A stretch of 64,000 nt of DNA from Methylomonas paludis (GTDB taxonomy: Bacteria > Pseudomonadota > Gammaproteobacteria > Methylococcales > Methylomonadaceae), in assembly GCF_018734325.1 (NCBI RefSeq), contig NZ_CP073754.1:2480001-2544000 (forward strand), written 5' to 3'. Positions 1 to 8,112 of this stretch are shown here, piece by piece. Made by a program: the position numbers and the translations under genes. Every line of letters begins with the position of its first letter. The stretch's first letter is position 1. The notes under the pieces were generated by a model, which had not been told where the DNA came from, searched no databases, and was given only the letters and a program-made list of their open reading frames with translations.

Positions 1-1541
1 AGGGTCACTTCGACAATAGTGGCATCTATCATTACTTGTAAAGGCAAGACATCCAACTGTTTGAGTACCCGCTGGATAATGGCGTATTCCTGGGTATTGG
101 CCACAATGATTAAGGCATTATTGCTTTCATCGGCAATAATTTTTACATTCGGCATCAGGCTTTGGCCATTGCCGCCACCGCCCGAACTGTTTTGAGTCGA
201 ACTGCTATTACTGTTACCAAATGCACTGGTGCCGCCGGTGCCGCCCATGGTACTACCGGATGAACTTGAGCCAAAACCACCGCTGCTGCTGCCAGTACTG
301 CTATTCGAATTGGTGCTGCCAAAACCACCACTACTACCCATAGTAGAACCACTACCGGATTTATTACTGGCAGACAAGGATTTATGGCCCGAAGCTATCG
401 ATGCTGAACTTGATTTCTGCGAGCCATTACCGAAAATGGTACTTAAGGTATTAGCCAAATCTGCCGCACTATGATGTTGGGCCTTATACACATTAACCCC
501 ACCCTTACCATCGGTATTGGTTTTATCCAGGCGCAATACCCAGGTTTCTACATCTTTCAACAAATATGAGCGCTGAGTGATAGCCAAAATAGCATTCAAT
601 CTATCAATTTCGATAAATCTGTAAAAAGCGCTTTCGTTACCCGCCCCGGCTCCGGCATCAGGATCCTTTTTTGCACCCCCACCTGCCGCGCCGCTTTTAC
701 CGCCAGGGGCATTATTAAAAATCTGCTCCAATTCCTCAATAATCACTGAGGCATCAACATGTGCCGGGGTAAACAATGCAAAAGACTTGCCCTTGAGTAA
801 ATCGATATCAAAAGTATTAACCAGATCAATAGCCCGGCTTAACTCGCTGCCGGAACCGGCCAACAGCAAAATATTGCGCTTGGGATCAACATGTAACAAG
901 GCTTTTTCCGGCAACAGCGGTTTCAATATCTCGGCTATTTCGGCAGCGGCGACATTTTTGACCGGTACCACTCTGACCTGATAGCCGCTAGGCATACTGG
1001 AAATACCGCCCAGCGATTTGCCGGAAGTACTGTACAAGGCCTCTGCCGACGGCTTGATCAAATACATACCGTTTTGACTGACCAGCGCCGCGTTATTGAT
1101 GCTTAACAGCATATCCAGCGTTGGTAACAACTCTTCCTTGGACAATGGCCTGGTGGTTTGCAGCGTTACTTTACCGGTCACTTGTGGGCTGATAGTGTAG
1201 TTTTTGCCCAAAATATCACTCAATACGACTTTGGCAACTTCCCCCAGATCAGCGTCGTCAAAATTTAAACTGTATTCCCCTTTTCCTCCCACCACTTCCG
1301 GTTTTGAAATTCCCGATTGGGTGGAAATTACGGCGTCTTCGTTACTAAAAACTTCGACTTTTGTGGTTTTACCGGCATCGTCATTTTTCAAAGGCTCCAC
1401 TGTGATGGTACCTTCCTGCAATGCTGGTTTTATTTCCGGCAACGGCAATTTGGTATGTATCTGTGGGCCAATAAATTCACACCCCGCCATTGACAGGATC
1501 ACTGCCAACACATAGGGATTTTTAATTCTATGGACTTTCAT
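1..1541 (-). CDS. gspD: Type II secretion system secretin GspD, 3' end cut by window edge
   Basis: Outer-membrane secretin of the type II secretion system, forming the gated channel through which folded exoproteins leave the periplasm. The 513 visible codons give a signal sequence ending in a lipobox-like SMAGC (Cys21), then periplasmic domains: N0 at about 70-140, N1 at about 155-225, N2 up to about 330 and N3 after that. N3 is interrupted by a Gly/Ser-rich loop at about 370-455. The sequence leaves the window at the start of the secretin core (LPLQVMIDATIVEVT). The ATG at 1541 overlaps the end of the preceding gene by 14 bp, so it is translated as last gene of the gsp operon. A lipoprotein signal on GspD is a variation: many secretins instead rely on a separate pilotin. 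Confidence 0.95.
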   Translation of the reverse strand, partial: MKVHRIKNPYVLAVILSMAGCEFIGPQIHTKLPLPEIKPALQEGTITVEPLKNDDAGKTTKVEVFSNEDAVISTQSGISKPEVVGGKGEYSLNFDDADLGEVAKVVLSDILGKNYTISPQVTGKVTLQTTRPLSKEELLPTLDMLLSINNAALVSQNGMYLIKPSAEALYSTSGKSLGGISSMPSGYQVRVVPVKNVAAAEIAEILKPLLPEKALLHVDPKRNILLLAGSGSELSRAIDLVNTFDIDLLKGKSFALFTPAHVDASVIIEELEQIFNNAPGGKSGAAGGGAKKDPDAGAGAGNESAFYRFIEIDRLNAILAITQRSYLLKDVETWVLRLDKTNTDGKGGVNVYKAQHHSAADLANTLSTIFGNGSQKSSSASIASGHKSLSASNKSGSGSTMGSSGGFGSTNSNSSTGSSSGGFGSSSSGSTMGGTGGTSAFGNSNSSSTQNSSGGGGNGQSLMPNVKIIADESNNALIIVANTQEYAIIQRVLKQLDVLPLQVMIDATIVEVT

Positions 1542-2154
1542 CGTTTGGATTCTCAGGATTAGGATTAGTCGGTTGCTCAGTTGGCGGCGGTCTGCGCGGC
1601 TGCCTTAAGTTGGGTATGGGCGCAGGCTGTGGCGGCGGAGTAGACACAGGAGGGGCATCCATTCTGGGCTTTCTGAGTAACAGAGTTTTTTGTTGACCAG
1701 CCTGCTGTAAGATCACTCGGTCTGGGTGAATTTCTTTAAGCGTCCAACCGGACACCATTTGCTCGTTGCTGGTTTTTAAATGTTTTTTGCTTTCATTCTT
1801 TTTGGCAAATAGTGCAGTAGGAGGCCGGTTATCCTTGGCATAAATGCCCACCAATTCCCAATCGTCGATTTGACCTAGTTCCAGAGTCTGAGTGTTCTCG
1901 ACCGGGGCTTCAGCTATCGGTTTACGGCCTTCAATAAACAAAGGACGTTCGACCATTTCGGCATAATTGCCGGCATTTTCAGTGTCGCTATTAATATTGG
2001 GCAATTCCACGACCAGGGCTTGCTCATCTTTTGCGTAGTGCAGACTTTGTTGCAAATTGCGCTCATTAAACACGCCGTTTGCCCATTCACCAACCAACAG
2101 AGCAGTCAACACACCACAGATCAAGCATTGCAGCTTGACTAGCTTGAGATTCAT
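1528..2154 (-). CDS. gspN: T2SS inner-membrane HR-domain protein, GspN/XpsN type (GspC-like)
   Basis: Predicted bitopic inner-membrane protein (208 aa) linking the assembly platform to the secretin, the role of GspC or Xanthomonas XpsN. One membrane segment lies near residues 9-27. A homology-region domain follows at about 65-170 (MVERPLFIEGRKP, then WELVGIYA, then GWTLKEIHPDRVIL), and the C-terminus from about 165 is strongly Pro-rich. There is no PDZ domain, unlike classical GspC. Position between gspM and gspD matches the xps order E-to-M-N-D, so the N label is preferred, though naming of this subunit varies. The start overlaps the gspM stop as ATGA. Confidence 0.8.
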   Translation of the reverse strand: MNLKLVKLQCLICGVLTALLVGEWANGVFNERNLQQSLHYAKDEQALVVELPNINSDTENAGNYAEMVERPLFIEGRKPIAEAPVENTQTLELGQIDDWELVGIYAKDNRPPTALFAKKNESKKHLKTSNEQMVSGWTLKEIHPDRVILQQAGQQKTLLLRKPRMDAPPVSTPPPQPAPIPNLRQPRRPPPTEQPTNPNPENPNDESP

Positions 2155-2729
2155 GATTTTACACCACGCATAAAACTGACTACCTGAAAACTCACATTCA
2201 ATTGAGCACTGGGTTCCACTTTATTATTGGGCCGATTTCGGGTGCCGCGTAATGGGGTAATATCGATTTGATCAATAATCAACACCGGAACCGAATTAGA
2301 AATAGTCAGCAAAATGGTGCGTAAGGTTTCGATATTGGCGGTCAAACGCACCCGCACCGCTACCCTGGTAAAATTATTATCGGTTTTTCCCGGCAAGCCC
2401 TGGGTACTGGTTAATTGGCCCCCGGCATCGGTAACCGCGGTCTTGACAATATTTTGTAAATCCGCTGAAGCCAAAGCCTCGGTATCGCGGTTACTAAAAT
2501 AAGCCTGATCCTGGAATTGCTGTTTTGCCGCATCCAAGGCTTGAGACACGACATCCCTACGCGCCGCTATTTTCTGCTGACGCTGTAAGCGGAACAGTAA
2601 ATCATTTTTCTCGTCATGATAAGCCCATCCGGTAGTGATCAGCGGCACCAGCACCACCGCTACAAACAGACCGATCACCACTACCAGCAAGCCCAGGGCT
2701 AGCCAGCGTTGTTTATGCTCATTATTCAT
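2151..2729 (-). CDS. gspM: Type II secretion system protein GspM
   Basis: Assembly-platform subunit of the T2SS that pairs with GspL in the inner membrane. The start is put at ATG 2729 (192 aa): the residues then begin MNNEHKQRW directly before one membrane helix (about residues 8-32), and AGGA lies seven bases upstream. Longer in-frame starts up to 2828 would add residues with no family resemblance that lie inside gspL. The rest is periplasmic, with a heptad-like stretch and a ferredoxin-like end containing LTISNSVPVLIIDQIDITPL, as in GspM/PilO-type proteins. It overlaps gspL by 8 bp, implying translational coupling. Confidence 0.85.
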   Translation of the reverse strand: MNNEHKQRWLALGLLVVVIGLFVAVVLVPLITTGWAYHDEKNDLLFRLQRQQKIAARRDVVSQALDAAKQQFQDQAYFSNRDTEALASADLQNIVKTAVTDAGGQLTSTQGLPGKTDNNFTRVAVRVRLTANIETLRTILLTISNSVPVLIIDQIDITPLRGTRNRPNNKVEPSAQLNVSFQVVSFMRGVKS

Positions 2730-3900
2730 GAGGCTTTCCTGAATCAGATTCCGGCTGTGGTTCGGCAGACGTGGCATTATCGGGGTTAGCAACTGCCGCA
2801 TCAGGTAAAGGCGGATTGGCGATGACATCCATACTAATTTGAAAACGCTCCAAACCCGTGGTTTTGTCCTGAGTCAGCGGCGATACAAAACTAACGTTAC
2901 TGAAATAGGGAGATGCCTCCAAAACGCCTATCAATGCCGATGCCATCGGCGACTGGCCTTGAATTTGGGCATGCATTTCAGAATATTGCAGATTAGTTAA
3001 CCAGCTGTCGTCCTTAAATAAATGGGTTAATTCGGTTAACACCTTGATAATCTCAGGTGTATGAACTTTATTATTAATCAGCCATTGAGTTTGGTCGCGT
3101 AGAGCATCAATTTCCATTTGCTGAGCATCAACAACCCGGGTTTCTTTTTCCAGGGTTTTGATCTGATTTTTTAACTGATCAACCGCCTGTTTATCCTGCC
3201 AGACCGGATAAACCAGTACGGCCAGCATTAATACGAAGATGAGGAAATTTAACAGCCAATGTACAGATTCCGCCAGTTTATCGGTACCGGTACGATAGCG
3301 GTCGGGCAATAAATTGTATTGACCACGCAATTGGGGAAACTCGGCGTGCAGATCGGCATACTCAATACGGCTGAGTTGCAAATTCCATAGACTGATTTGG
3401 CCATAAAGCTCATCAATAATAGCTTGCGGGCTTAATACCAATAATACTTGAATCTGGCCATATCCGGTTTTAGCCAGCGGGGCTACTGAGTAATAGACTT
3501 GCTCAGCAGTAAAAGGCGTATAGCGATCCAGTTCGAAACCAACCACTTGTTGCAGGTTTTCCAGTGCCGCCTCAGGCAGGTAGACTATTTTAGCGATAGC
3601 CTGCTCAGCATTTAAAGCTAAAATATATTCCGCCTTTTCCAAGCCCGGAAATTGCTGTATTAGCGTTTCAAATACCTCACGCTCTGAAAATTCAAAAAAC
3701 CGGCTAAATACCGGCTCAACCTGATCTTCATCAAGATAACTGCTAACATTAAAACCCAGATTATTAGCCGTTAAAATAATGCGCGCAGGTTTATCGCTTA
3801 AAAAGCGTCTGATGCCGACAGGTATCAGAAATGCGAGTTCTCTACCCCACCACTGAAAAAAGCGCTTGAAGTCGATATCAATTGTCGATTGTAAATTCAT
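2722..3900 (-). CDS. gspL: Type II secretion system protein GspL (PilM/PilN-like)
   Basis: Inner-membrane platform protein (392 aa) that recruits the ATPase GspE through its cytoplasmic half and binds GspM through its periplasmic half. Residues 1-205 resemble the actin-like cytoplasmic domain (VGFELDRYTPFTAEQVYY is the typical PilM/GspL segment). A membrane helix lies at about 215-233, a coiled coil at about 238-275, and a PilN-like ferredoxin fold follows. The C-terminal 30 residues are a Pro/Asp-rich tail. It overlaps gspK by 23 bp and gspM by 8 bp. The family assignment is firm; the exact partner contacts are inferred from known systems. Confidence 0.88.
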   Translation of the reverse strand: MNLQSTIDIDFKRFFQWWGRELAFLIPVGIRRFLSDKPARIILTANNLGFNVSSYLDEDQVEPVFSRFFEFSEREVFETLIQQFPGLEKAEYILALNAEQAIAKIVYLPEAALENLQQVVGFELDRYTPFTAEQVYYSVAPLAKTGYGQIQVLLVLSPQAIIDELYGQISLWNLQLSRIEYADLHAEFPQLRGQYNLLPDRYRTGTDKLAESVHWLLNFLIFVLMLAVLVYPVWQDKQAVDQLKNQIKTLEKETRVVDAQQMEIDALRDQTQWLINNKVHTPEIIKVLTELTHLFKDDSWLTNLQYSEMHAQIQGQSPMASALIGVLEASPYFSNVSFVSPLTQDKTTGLERFQISMDVIANPPLPDAAVANPDNATSAEPQPESDSGKPHE

Positions 3901-4864
3901 CTTGAATAGTAATTAACCGGGATTCCATGGTATCGGCAAATAATGAGACTTGGAGTTGATCCTGTTTCCAATCCAGCACTTGGCGAACGCCCGAGCTTTG
4001 TTCCGGCGCGCTCAGTTTCACCACGGCTGCCAGCGAAGCTGTCGCACCGCTTTCCATTATCGCTTCCACTTCTATTGTATAAATTTGATTGCCATTCTGT
4101 CCGTTTTGCCCATCATCGGCATTAAGCTGACCATTCTGATCAGCCGGGCTGCTTTGCGTCGGGGTTTCTGACTTGTTTCCCTGTAATCGCTGCAGCGCCT
4201 GATTCTGGATATTATTATCGCCTAATTCGTTACTAATAATTTGTAAAACTTCAGGAGTTGCTTCCTCCAGCTTAACATCCGCCTGACCCGAATAAACCGT
4301 CAGCCAGGTCTGCATTTGCTGATAAATCTCCGGCTCTATGCCTAAAACCAGCTGCAATTCCTCCAGATTCTGAAAAGCCCGGTTAGCCGGACCATAAGCC
4401 AAACCTGCCTCCTGATACTGTTTCTTTTCGGCACCATGAGGCCTATGCTCATTATCTTCATCGCGCCAATCCAGAATACAGTTCAGCAAATGCTGCTGTT
4501 CCCAGGAATCATTGCTTACCGTTTTCAGCACCGCCGATAAATAAGACTCTTTGGCGGTATTAATATCAATTTTTCCGGCTTCCGAAGTGATACGCATTCT
4601 GATGATGCTGCCATCGGACTTTACAATCTGGTAAGGGGTGCCATCAGCCAACCAGCGCAAAGTCGGATCGCTCTGATTCAGGCGGTAATTGGCCAAGGTC
4701 AGACCGGTTTCAGTCAGCGCTCTAGCCTGGGCATTATTTTTTAGCGCACTGGCCACGCTGCTTTCTCTTCTCATGCTCAAGGCAAAACTGCCGGCCATTA
4801 AACTTAATAAACTTAAAACCCAAATGGCAATCACCAAAGCCATGCCGCGCTGTTGTTTTGGCAT
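3878..4864 (-). CDS. gspK: Type II secretion minor pseudopilin GspK
   Basis: Minor pseudopilin that caps the T2SS pseudopilus with GspI and GspJ. The start is placed at ATG 4864 (328 aa) because it gives a short prepilin leader, MPKQQRG, cut before MALVIAIWVLSLLSLM. As usual for GspK, the Glu at position 5 of the mature pilin is absent. An upstream start at 4912 would give a 23-residue leader inside gspJ and is less likely. The large globular domain contains the SAM-like/helix-hairpin region typical of the family (GKIDINTA; LLNCILDWRDED) and a Gln/Asn-rich linker near residues 235-265. Confidence 0.9.
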   Translation of the reverse strand: MPKQQRGMALVIAIWVLSLLSLMAGSFALSMRRESSVASALKNNAQARALTETGLTLANYRLNQSDPTLRWLADGTPYQIVKSDGSIIRMRITSEAGKIDINTAKESYLSAVLKTVSNDSWEQQHLLNCILDWRDEDNEHRPHGAEKKQYQEAGLAYGPANRAFQNLEELQLVLGIEPEIYQQMQTWLTVYSGQADVKLEEATPEVLQIISNELGDNNIQNQALQRLQGNKSETPTQSSPADQNGQLNADDGQNGQNGNQIYTIEVEAIMESGATASLAAVVKLSAPEQSSGVRQVLDWKQDQLQVSLFADTMESRLITIQDEFTIDN

Positions 4865-4868
4865 AGTG

Positions 4869-5540
4869 TTAATTGGCCCCGTTTGAGGGTTCGCTAATCT
4901 GCTGCTGGGCATTTATTCGCACCGGAAAAACCATATCCGGCCAAAAACTGTCATCATCCAGTTGAATATGGATTTTTATCAATTCCGGCAAATGATCAGT
5001 ACTAAGCCACTCATCTTGCCAATCGCCAGCATTTGTCGGATCACCATTGCCGTAATATGCAAAACTCAGCCTGGAAATATGATTCAATAACTCAACCTTC
5101 TCGGTCTTGATTACTTCACTAGCCATATAAGGTGTCAAGGCTACCTGTAAACTAAGGCCACGAGCTTCCGACTCAATATTATCGCCACCATAAGCAGTTA
5201 TATCAAAAATCTGCAAGCCTTTACGGGCTGAGCTGGCGGGTAAGGCAGCGACAAAACGCAAGCGGTTAATCATGCCGATAAACACCGGCTGCTGGGCCTG
5301 ATCGCCGTTATCCTGTGAAGCGTCTGTTTGCAGCAACAAAGGTTTTATGGTGCTTAAGCGCTGCTTGAAAAATTGATATACCACCGATTTTTTATTGACA
5401 GCCACGGTTTTGGCTTCGCCGACATTCCAACTTTCGGCGGCAATTCTTAAACTACCAAACAGCAGCACTACCATAACACTCAATAAAGTCATGGCAATCA
5501 GCATTTCAATTAAGGTAAATCCGTTTTTAAACCTATTCAT
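4869..5540 (-). CDS. gspJ: Type II secretion minor pseudopilin GspJ
   Basis: Minor pseudopilin of the pseudopilus tip (223 aa). The class III leader MNRFKNG is followed by FTLIEMLIAMTLLSVMVV, with the conserved Glu5 that prepilin peptidase substrates carry. The remaining ~190 residues match the GspJ fold, including the central stretch where GNGDPTNAGDWQDEW precedes LPELIKIHIQLDD. It ends 5 bp before the chosen gspK start and lies 16 bp after gspI. A prepilin peptidase (PilD/GspO) is needed for processing but is not in this window. Confidence 0.92.
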   Translation of the reverse strand: MNRFKNGFTLIEMLIAMTLLSVMVVLLFGSLRIAAESWNVGEAKTVAVNKKSVVYQFFKQRLSTIKPLLLQTDASQDNGDQAQQPVFIGMINRLRFVAALPASSARKGLQIFDITAYGGDNIESEARGLSLQVALTPYMASEVIKTEKVELLNHISRLSFAYYGNGDPTNAGDWQDEWLSTDHLPELIKIHIQLDDDSFWPDMVFPVRINAQQQISEPSNGAN

Positions 5541-5556
5541 AGTGGTAAGCTTAAAG

Positions 5557-5967
5557 CTACTGCATTTTTAAGCTGCGTATATCAACACTACGCATTTCAC
5601 GGCCATCGTCCTGCCAAAATACCTGCACCTGCACAGCATACAATGGTACCGGCTGCGCAACAGGCAGGTTGGGATTGGCTGGCGTACTCGCCGGTGGCGG
5701 CGCTGGTGTCACATCGATAATCTTTAGTAACCAATGATATTTCCCGCCCTCATCGCCGCTGGATTCACCAACCTCCAATGGTATTTCAATTCCGGTACGG
5801 GCCTGCAAGGACTCAGCGATTTGTACCGCCAAGGTGTATTCCTCAGAAAGTATGGCGTTGTTAACCCCGGTACCGAAAATTCGCAAAACGATGGTTAAGG
5901 CCACCGCCATAATGGCAAAAGCCACCAGAATTTCCAATAAGGAAAAGCCTTTAGGCGGCTGTATCAC
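5557..5967 (-). CDS. gspI: Type II secretion minor pseudopilin GspI
   Basis: Minor pseudopilin (136 aa) that nucleates the tip complex with GspJ and GspK. The start is GTG at 5967. The leader MIQPPKG precedes FSLLEILVAFAIMAVALTIV, a classic prepilin helix with Glu5. The body carries the GspI pattern EYTLAVQIAESLQARTG, then a Pro/Ala-rich loop (about residues 82-98) that is longer than in most homologues, and a final WQDDGREMRSVDIRSLKMQ strand region. It overlaps gspH by 17 bp. Confidence 0.92.
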   Translation of the reverse strand: MIQPPKGFSLLEILVAFAIMAVALTIVLRIFGTGVNNAILSEEYTLAVQIAESLQARTGIEIPLEVGESSGDEGGKYHWLLKIIDVTPAPPPASTPANPNLPVAQPVPLYAVQVQVFWQDDGREMRSVDIRSLKMQ

Positions 5968-6412
5968 TAATACTTACCTCGCCGGTAATCCAGTTTACGT
6001 CAATACGGCGTAATTGCTGGCCCCACTCCAGCGTAATGCGTCCGCCGGTTGATGAACCATCGCTGAAAAACCGGATACCGGCATCACCACCCTGATTAAA
6101 CTCTTCTTCAGCTATCACCACCGAGATATCTATTTCGCTGGGCAACTGGTAAATCTTGGACTGATTACTGATGCGGTAACTATTATTATCCAGATTGATG
6201 ATGACAGCGATAGGCTCATGACTGATCAGGGCGGCACCGTGGGCATAGCGCAATGCCGAGGCAACATCTCTGGCTGCCGCCTGCACTTTAGTGCTGACAT
6301 TGCCGGAGAAAATATTGCCGCTCACCGCAGCAAAAGCCAATACACTAATTAATAGCACAATAATCAGTTCTACCAAGGTAAAACCCTGGGCAGACTTAGC
6401 GGTCGGATTCAC
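5951..6412 (-). CDS. gspH: Type II secretion minor pseudopilin GspH
   Basis: Minor pseudopilin at the base of the tip complex (153 aa). It begins with a GTG codon at 6412. The leader MNPTAKSAQG is followed by FTLVELIIVLLISVLAFAAV with Glu5. The region VASALRYAHGAALISHEPI is the usual GspH/FimT segment, and the C-terminus has the FFSDGSSTGGRITLEWG pattern of the GspH domain. The gene sits 6 bp downstream of gspG and overlaps gspI. Confidence 0.92.
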   Translation of the reverse strand: MNPTAKSAQGFTLVELIIVLLISVLAFAAVSGNIFSGNVSTKVQAAARDVASALRYAHGAALISHEPIAVIINLDNNSYRISNQSKIYQLPSEIDISVVIAEEEFNQGGDAGIRFFSDGSSTGGRITLEWGQQLRRIDVNWITGEVSISDTAA

Positions 6413-6418
6413 AAAAAT

Positions 6419-6844
6419 CTAGTCCCAGCTATTTACATCCTGATCTTCGCCTTCGCCACCTTCTTTTTCATCGGCACCATAGCTGAACAGATCAAATTTT
6501 CCGTGCTGCCCCGGATAGACATAGTGGTATTCCTGCAACCAGGGGTCCAACGGTACTTTATCCTTACGTAAATAAGGACCATTCCAGCGTTTGGCGTCAC
6601 TGGGCTTTTCAATCAGGGCGTTAAGTCCCTGCTGCTGGGTGGGGTAACGCCCTTCATCCAGCTTATACATATCCAAAGACGCAGCCAAATCTTCAATTTG
6701 GACTTTGGCAGCCTTGGTTTTTGATGCACCCAGATGCTTCATGACTTGTGGGCCGACAATACCGGCCAGCAAAGCAATGATGGCCAACACCACCAAAAGC
6801 TCCAGTAAAGTAAAACCTTTAGCACGGCGATTAGTATGATTCAT
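6419..6844 (-). CDS. gspG: Type II secretion major pseudopilin GspG
   Basis: Major pseudopilin that polymerises into the T2SS pseudopilus (141 aa, the normal size). Leader MNHTNRRAKG, then FTLLELLVVLAIIALLAG with Glu5. Downstream are the diagnostic blocks VGPQVMKHLGASKTKAAKVQ, LDEGRYPTQQQGL, WNGPYL, VPLDPW and the acidic calcium-binding end GADEKEGGEGEDQDV. AAGGA lies about 5 bases before the ATG, the clearest ribosome site in the operon, as expected for the most abundant subunit. Confidence 0.97.
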   Translation of the reverse strand: MNHTNRRAKGFTLLELLVVLAIIALLAGIVGPQVMKHLGASKTKAAKVQIEDLAASLDMYKLDEGRYPTQQQGLNALIEKPSDAKRWNGPYLRKDKVPLDPWLQEYHYVYPGQHGKFDLFSYGADEKEGGEGEDQDVNSWD

Positions 6845-6865
6845 GAGAAGTCCTTCTATCTATAA

Positions 6866-8083
6866 TTAAAAAGCAAGATCATTAACACTTAAAATAGCCA
6901 ATAAAATTGAAACAATAATACCGCCTATCATTAAACCCAGAGAAATGATTAATGCCGGCTCCAAGACTGCCAGCATACGCTGAATGGTGGTTCTTAATTG
7001 TTTATCATATATCGTTGCCACCCGGATCAGCATTTCTTCCAATCGTCCGGTTTCTTCACCCATTTTAATCATCTGTACCGCCAGTTTCGGAAACAGATTT
7101 TGTTGAGCCAAGGCATCGGATATGGTTTTACCTTCTTTCAATTGCATTTCTGCATATTCCAAAATATCGGCTAATATCATATTGGAAACTGTTTCTCTGA
7201 CAATGGCCAGTGAATTTAAAATGGAAACACCATTACCCAATAAAGTGCCAAAGGTACGACTGAAGTTGGCAATTTCTTTATTTAGAATAATTTCGCCAAA
7301 CAGGGGTAGATGCAAAAACCGGCTGTGCCAGACTTTACGCCCGACCGGGTCAGCCATTTGCGATTTGAACACATGACTGGCCACCAGCACAAACAGTAAC
7401 AAGGCCCACCAGTAACTTTGTAAAAACTCGGCCAGACCCACTACAATTTGGGTAGGCACCGGTAGGGCCTTACCGGCGCTATCAAACATTTCCTTGAATT
7501 GCGGCACGACAAATGTCAGCATCACAAACAAGGACGCCAAGGACATTACCAACAAAATAGCCGGATAAATCAGGGCAGTACTGACGGTTTCCTGTAATTC
7601 CCTGGAGCGCTCCAAATGCTCCCCCAATCGCTGTAAAACCCCACCCAGATTACCGCCCAGTTCGCCGGCTCGCACCATATTCAAATAAAATTTGGAAAAT
7701 ACCCCTTGTCTGGATTCCAAAGCATCTGCCAAGGCTTTACCCGCTTTTACTTTTTCCAGAACATCCGCGCAGAGTTTATTAAGCTTGGGGTTTTCTTCTG
7801 TCAATTGCATTAAAATCGTCAAGGAACGATCCAGCGGCAAGCCCGATTCCAGCAGGGTAGCCAATTCACTGGTAAACATGCCGATCTCTTTTTGGTTAAG
7901 TCGCACCAGCGCCGATTTGAACTTAAAGCCCAAAAAGCTTTTGTCTTGGGCCGGAACCACACGTATGGGTATTAAACCCTGTTGCTGCAACTCTCGAACC
8001 AAAGTCTGCTGATCCAGTGCCTCTCGCACACCTTCTTCAGCAATACCCTGATTATTGACAACCTTATAAGCGAACAGTGCCAT
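6866..8083 (-). CDS. gspF: Type II secretion inner-membrane platform protein GspF
   Basis: Polytopic core of the assembly platform (405 aa) thought to translate GspE motor movements into pseudopilus growth. It has the two repeated T2SSF domains: residues about 70-190 (FTSELATLLESGLPLDRSL) and about 270-395 (FSRTFGTLLGNGVSILNSL). Hydrophobic segments lie at about 165-190, 215-240 and 370-400. Length and domain spacing are standard. It lies 29 bp downstream of gspE and 21 bp upstream of gspG. Confidence 0.97.
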   Translation of the reverse strand: MALFAYKVVNNQGIAEEGVREALDQQTLVRELQQQGLIPIRVVPAQDKSFLGFKFKSALVRLNQKEIGMFTSELATLLESGLPLDRSLTILMQLTEENPKLNKLCADVLEKVKAGKALADALESRQGVFSKFYLNMVRAGELGGNLGGVLQRLGEHLERSRELQETVSTALIYPAILLVMSLASLFVMLTFVVPQFKEMFDSAGKALPVPTQIVVGLAEFLQSYWWALLLFVLVASHVFKSQMADPVGRKVWHSRFLHLPLFGEIILNKEIANFSRTFGTLLGNGVSILNSLAIVRETVSNMILADILEYAEMQLKEGKTISDALAQQNLFPKLAVQMIKMGEETGRLEEMLIRVATIYDKQLRTTIQRMLAVLEPALIISLGLMIGGIIVSILLAILSVNDLAF

Positions 8084-8112
8084 GACTACGCTATGATTCC
8101 CAGCTGTTAGCC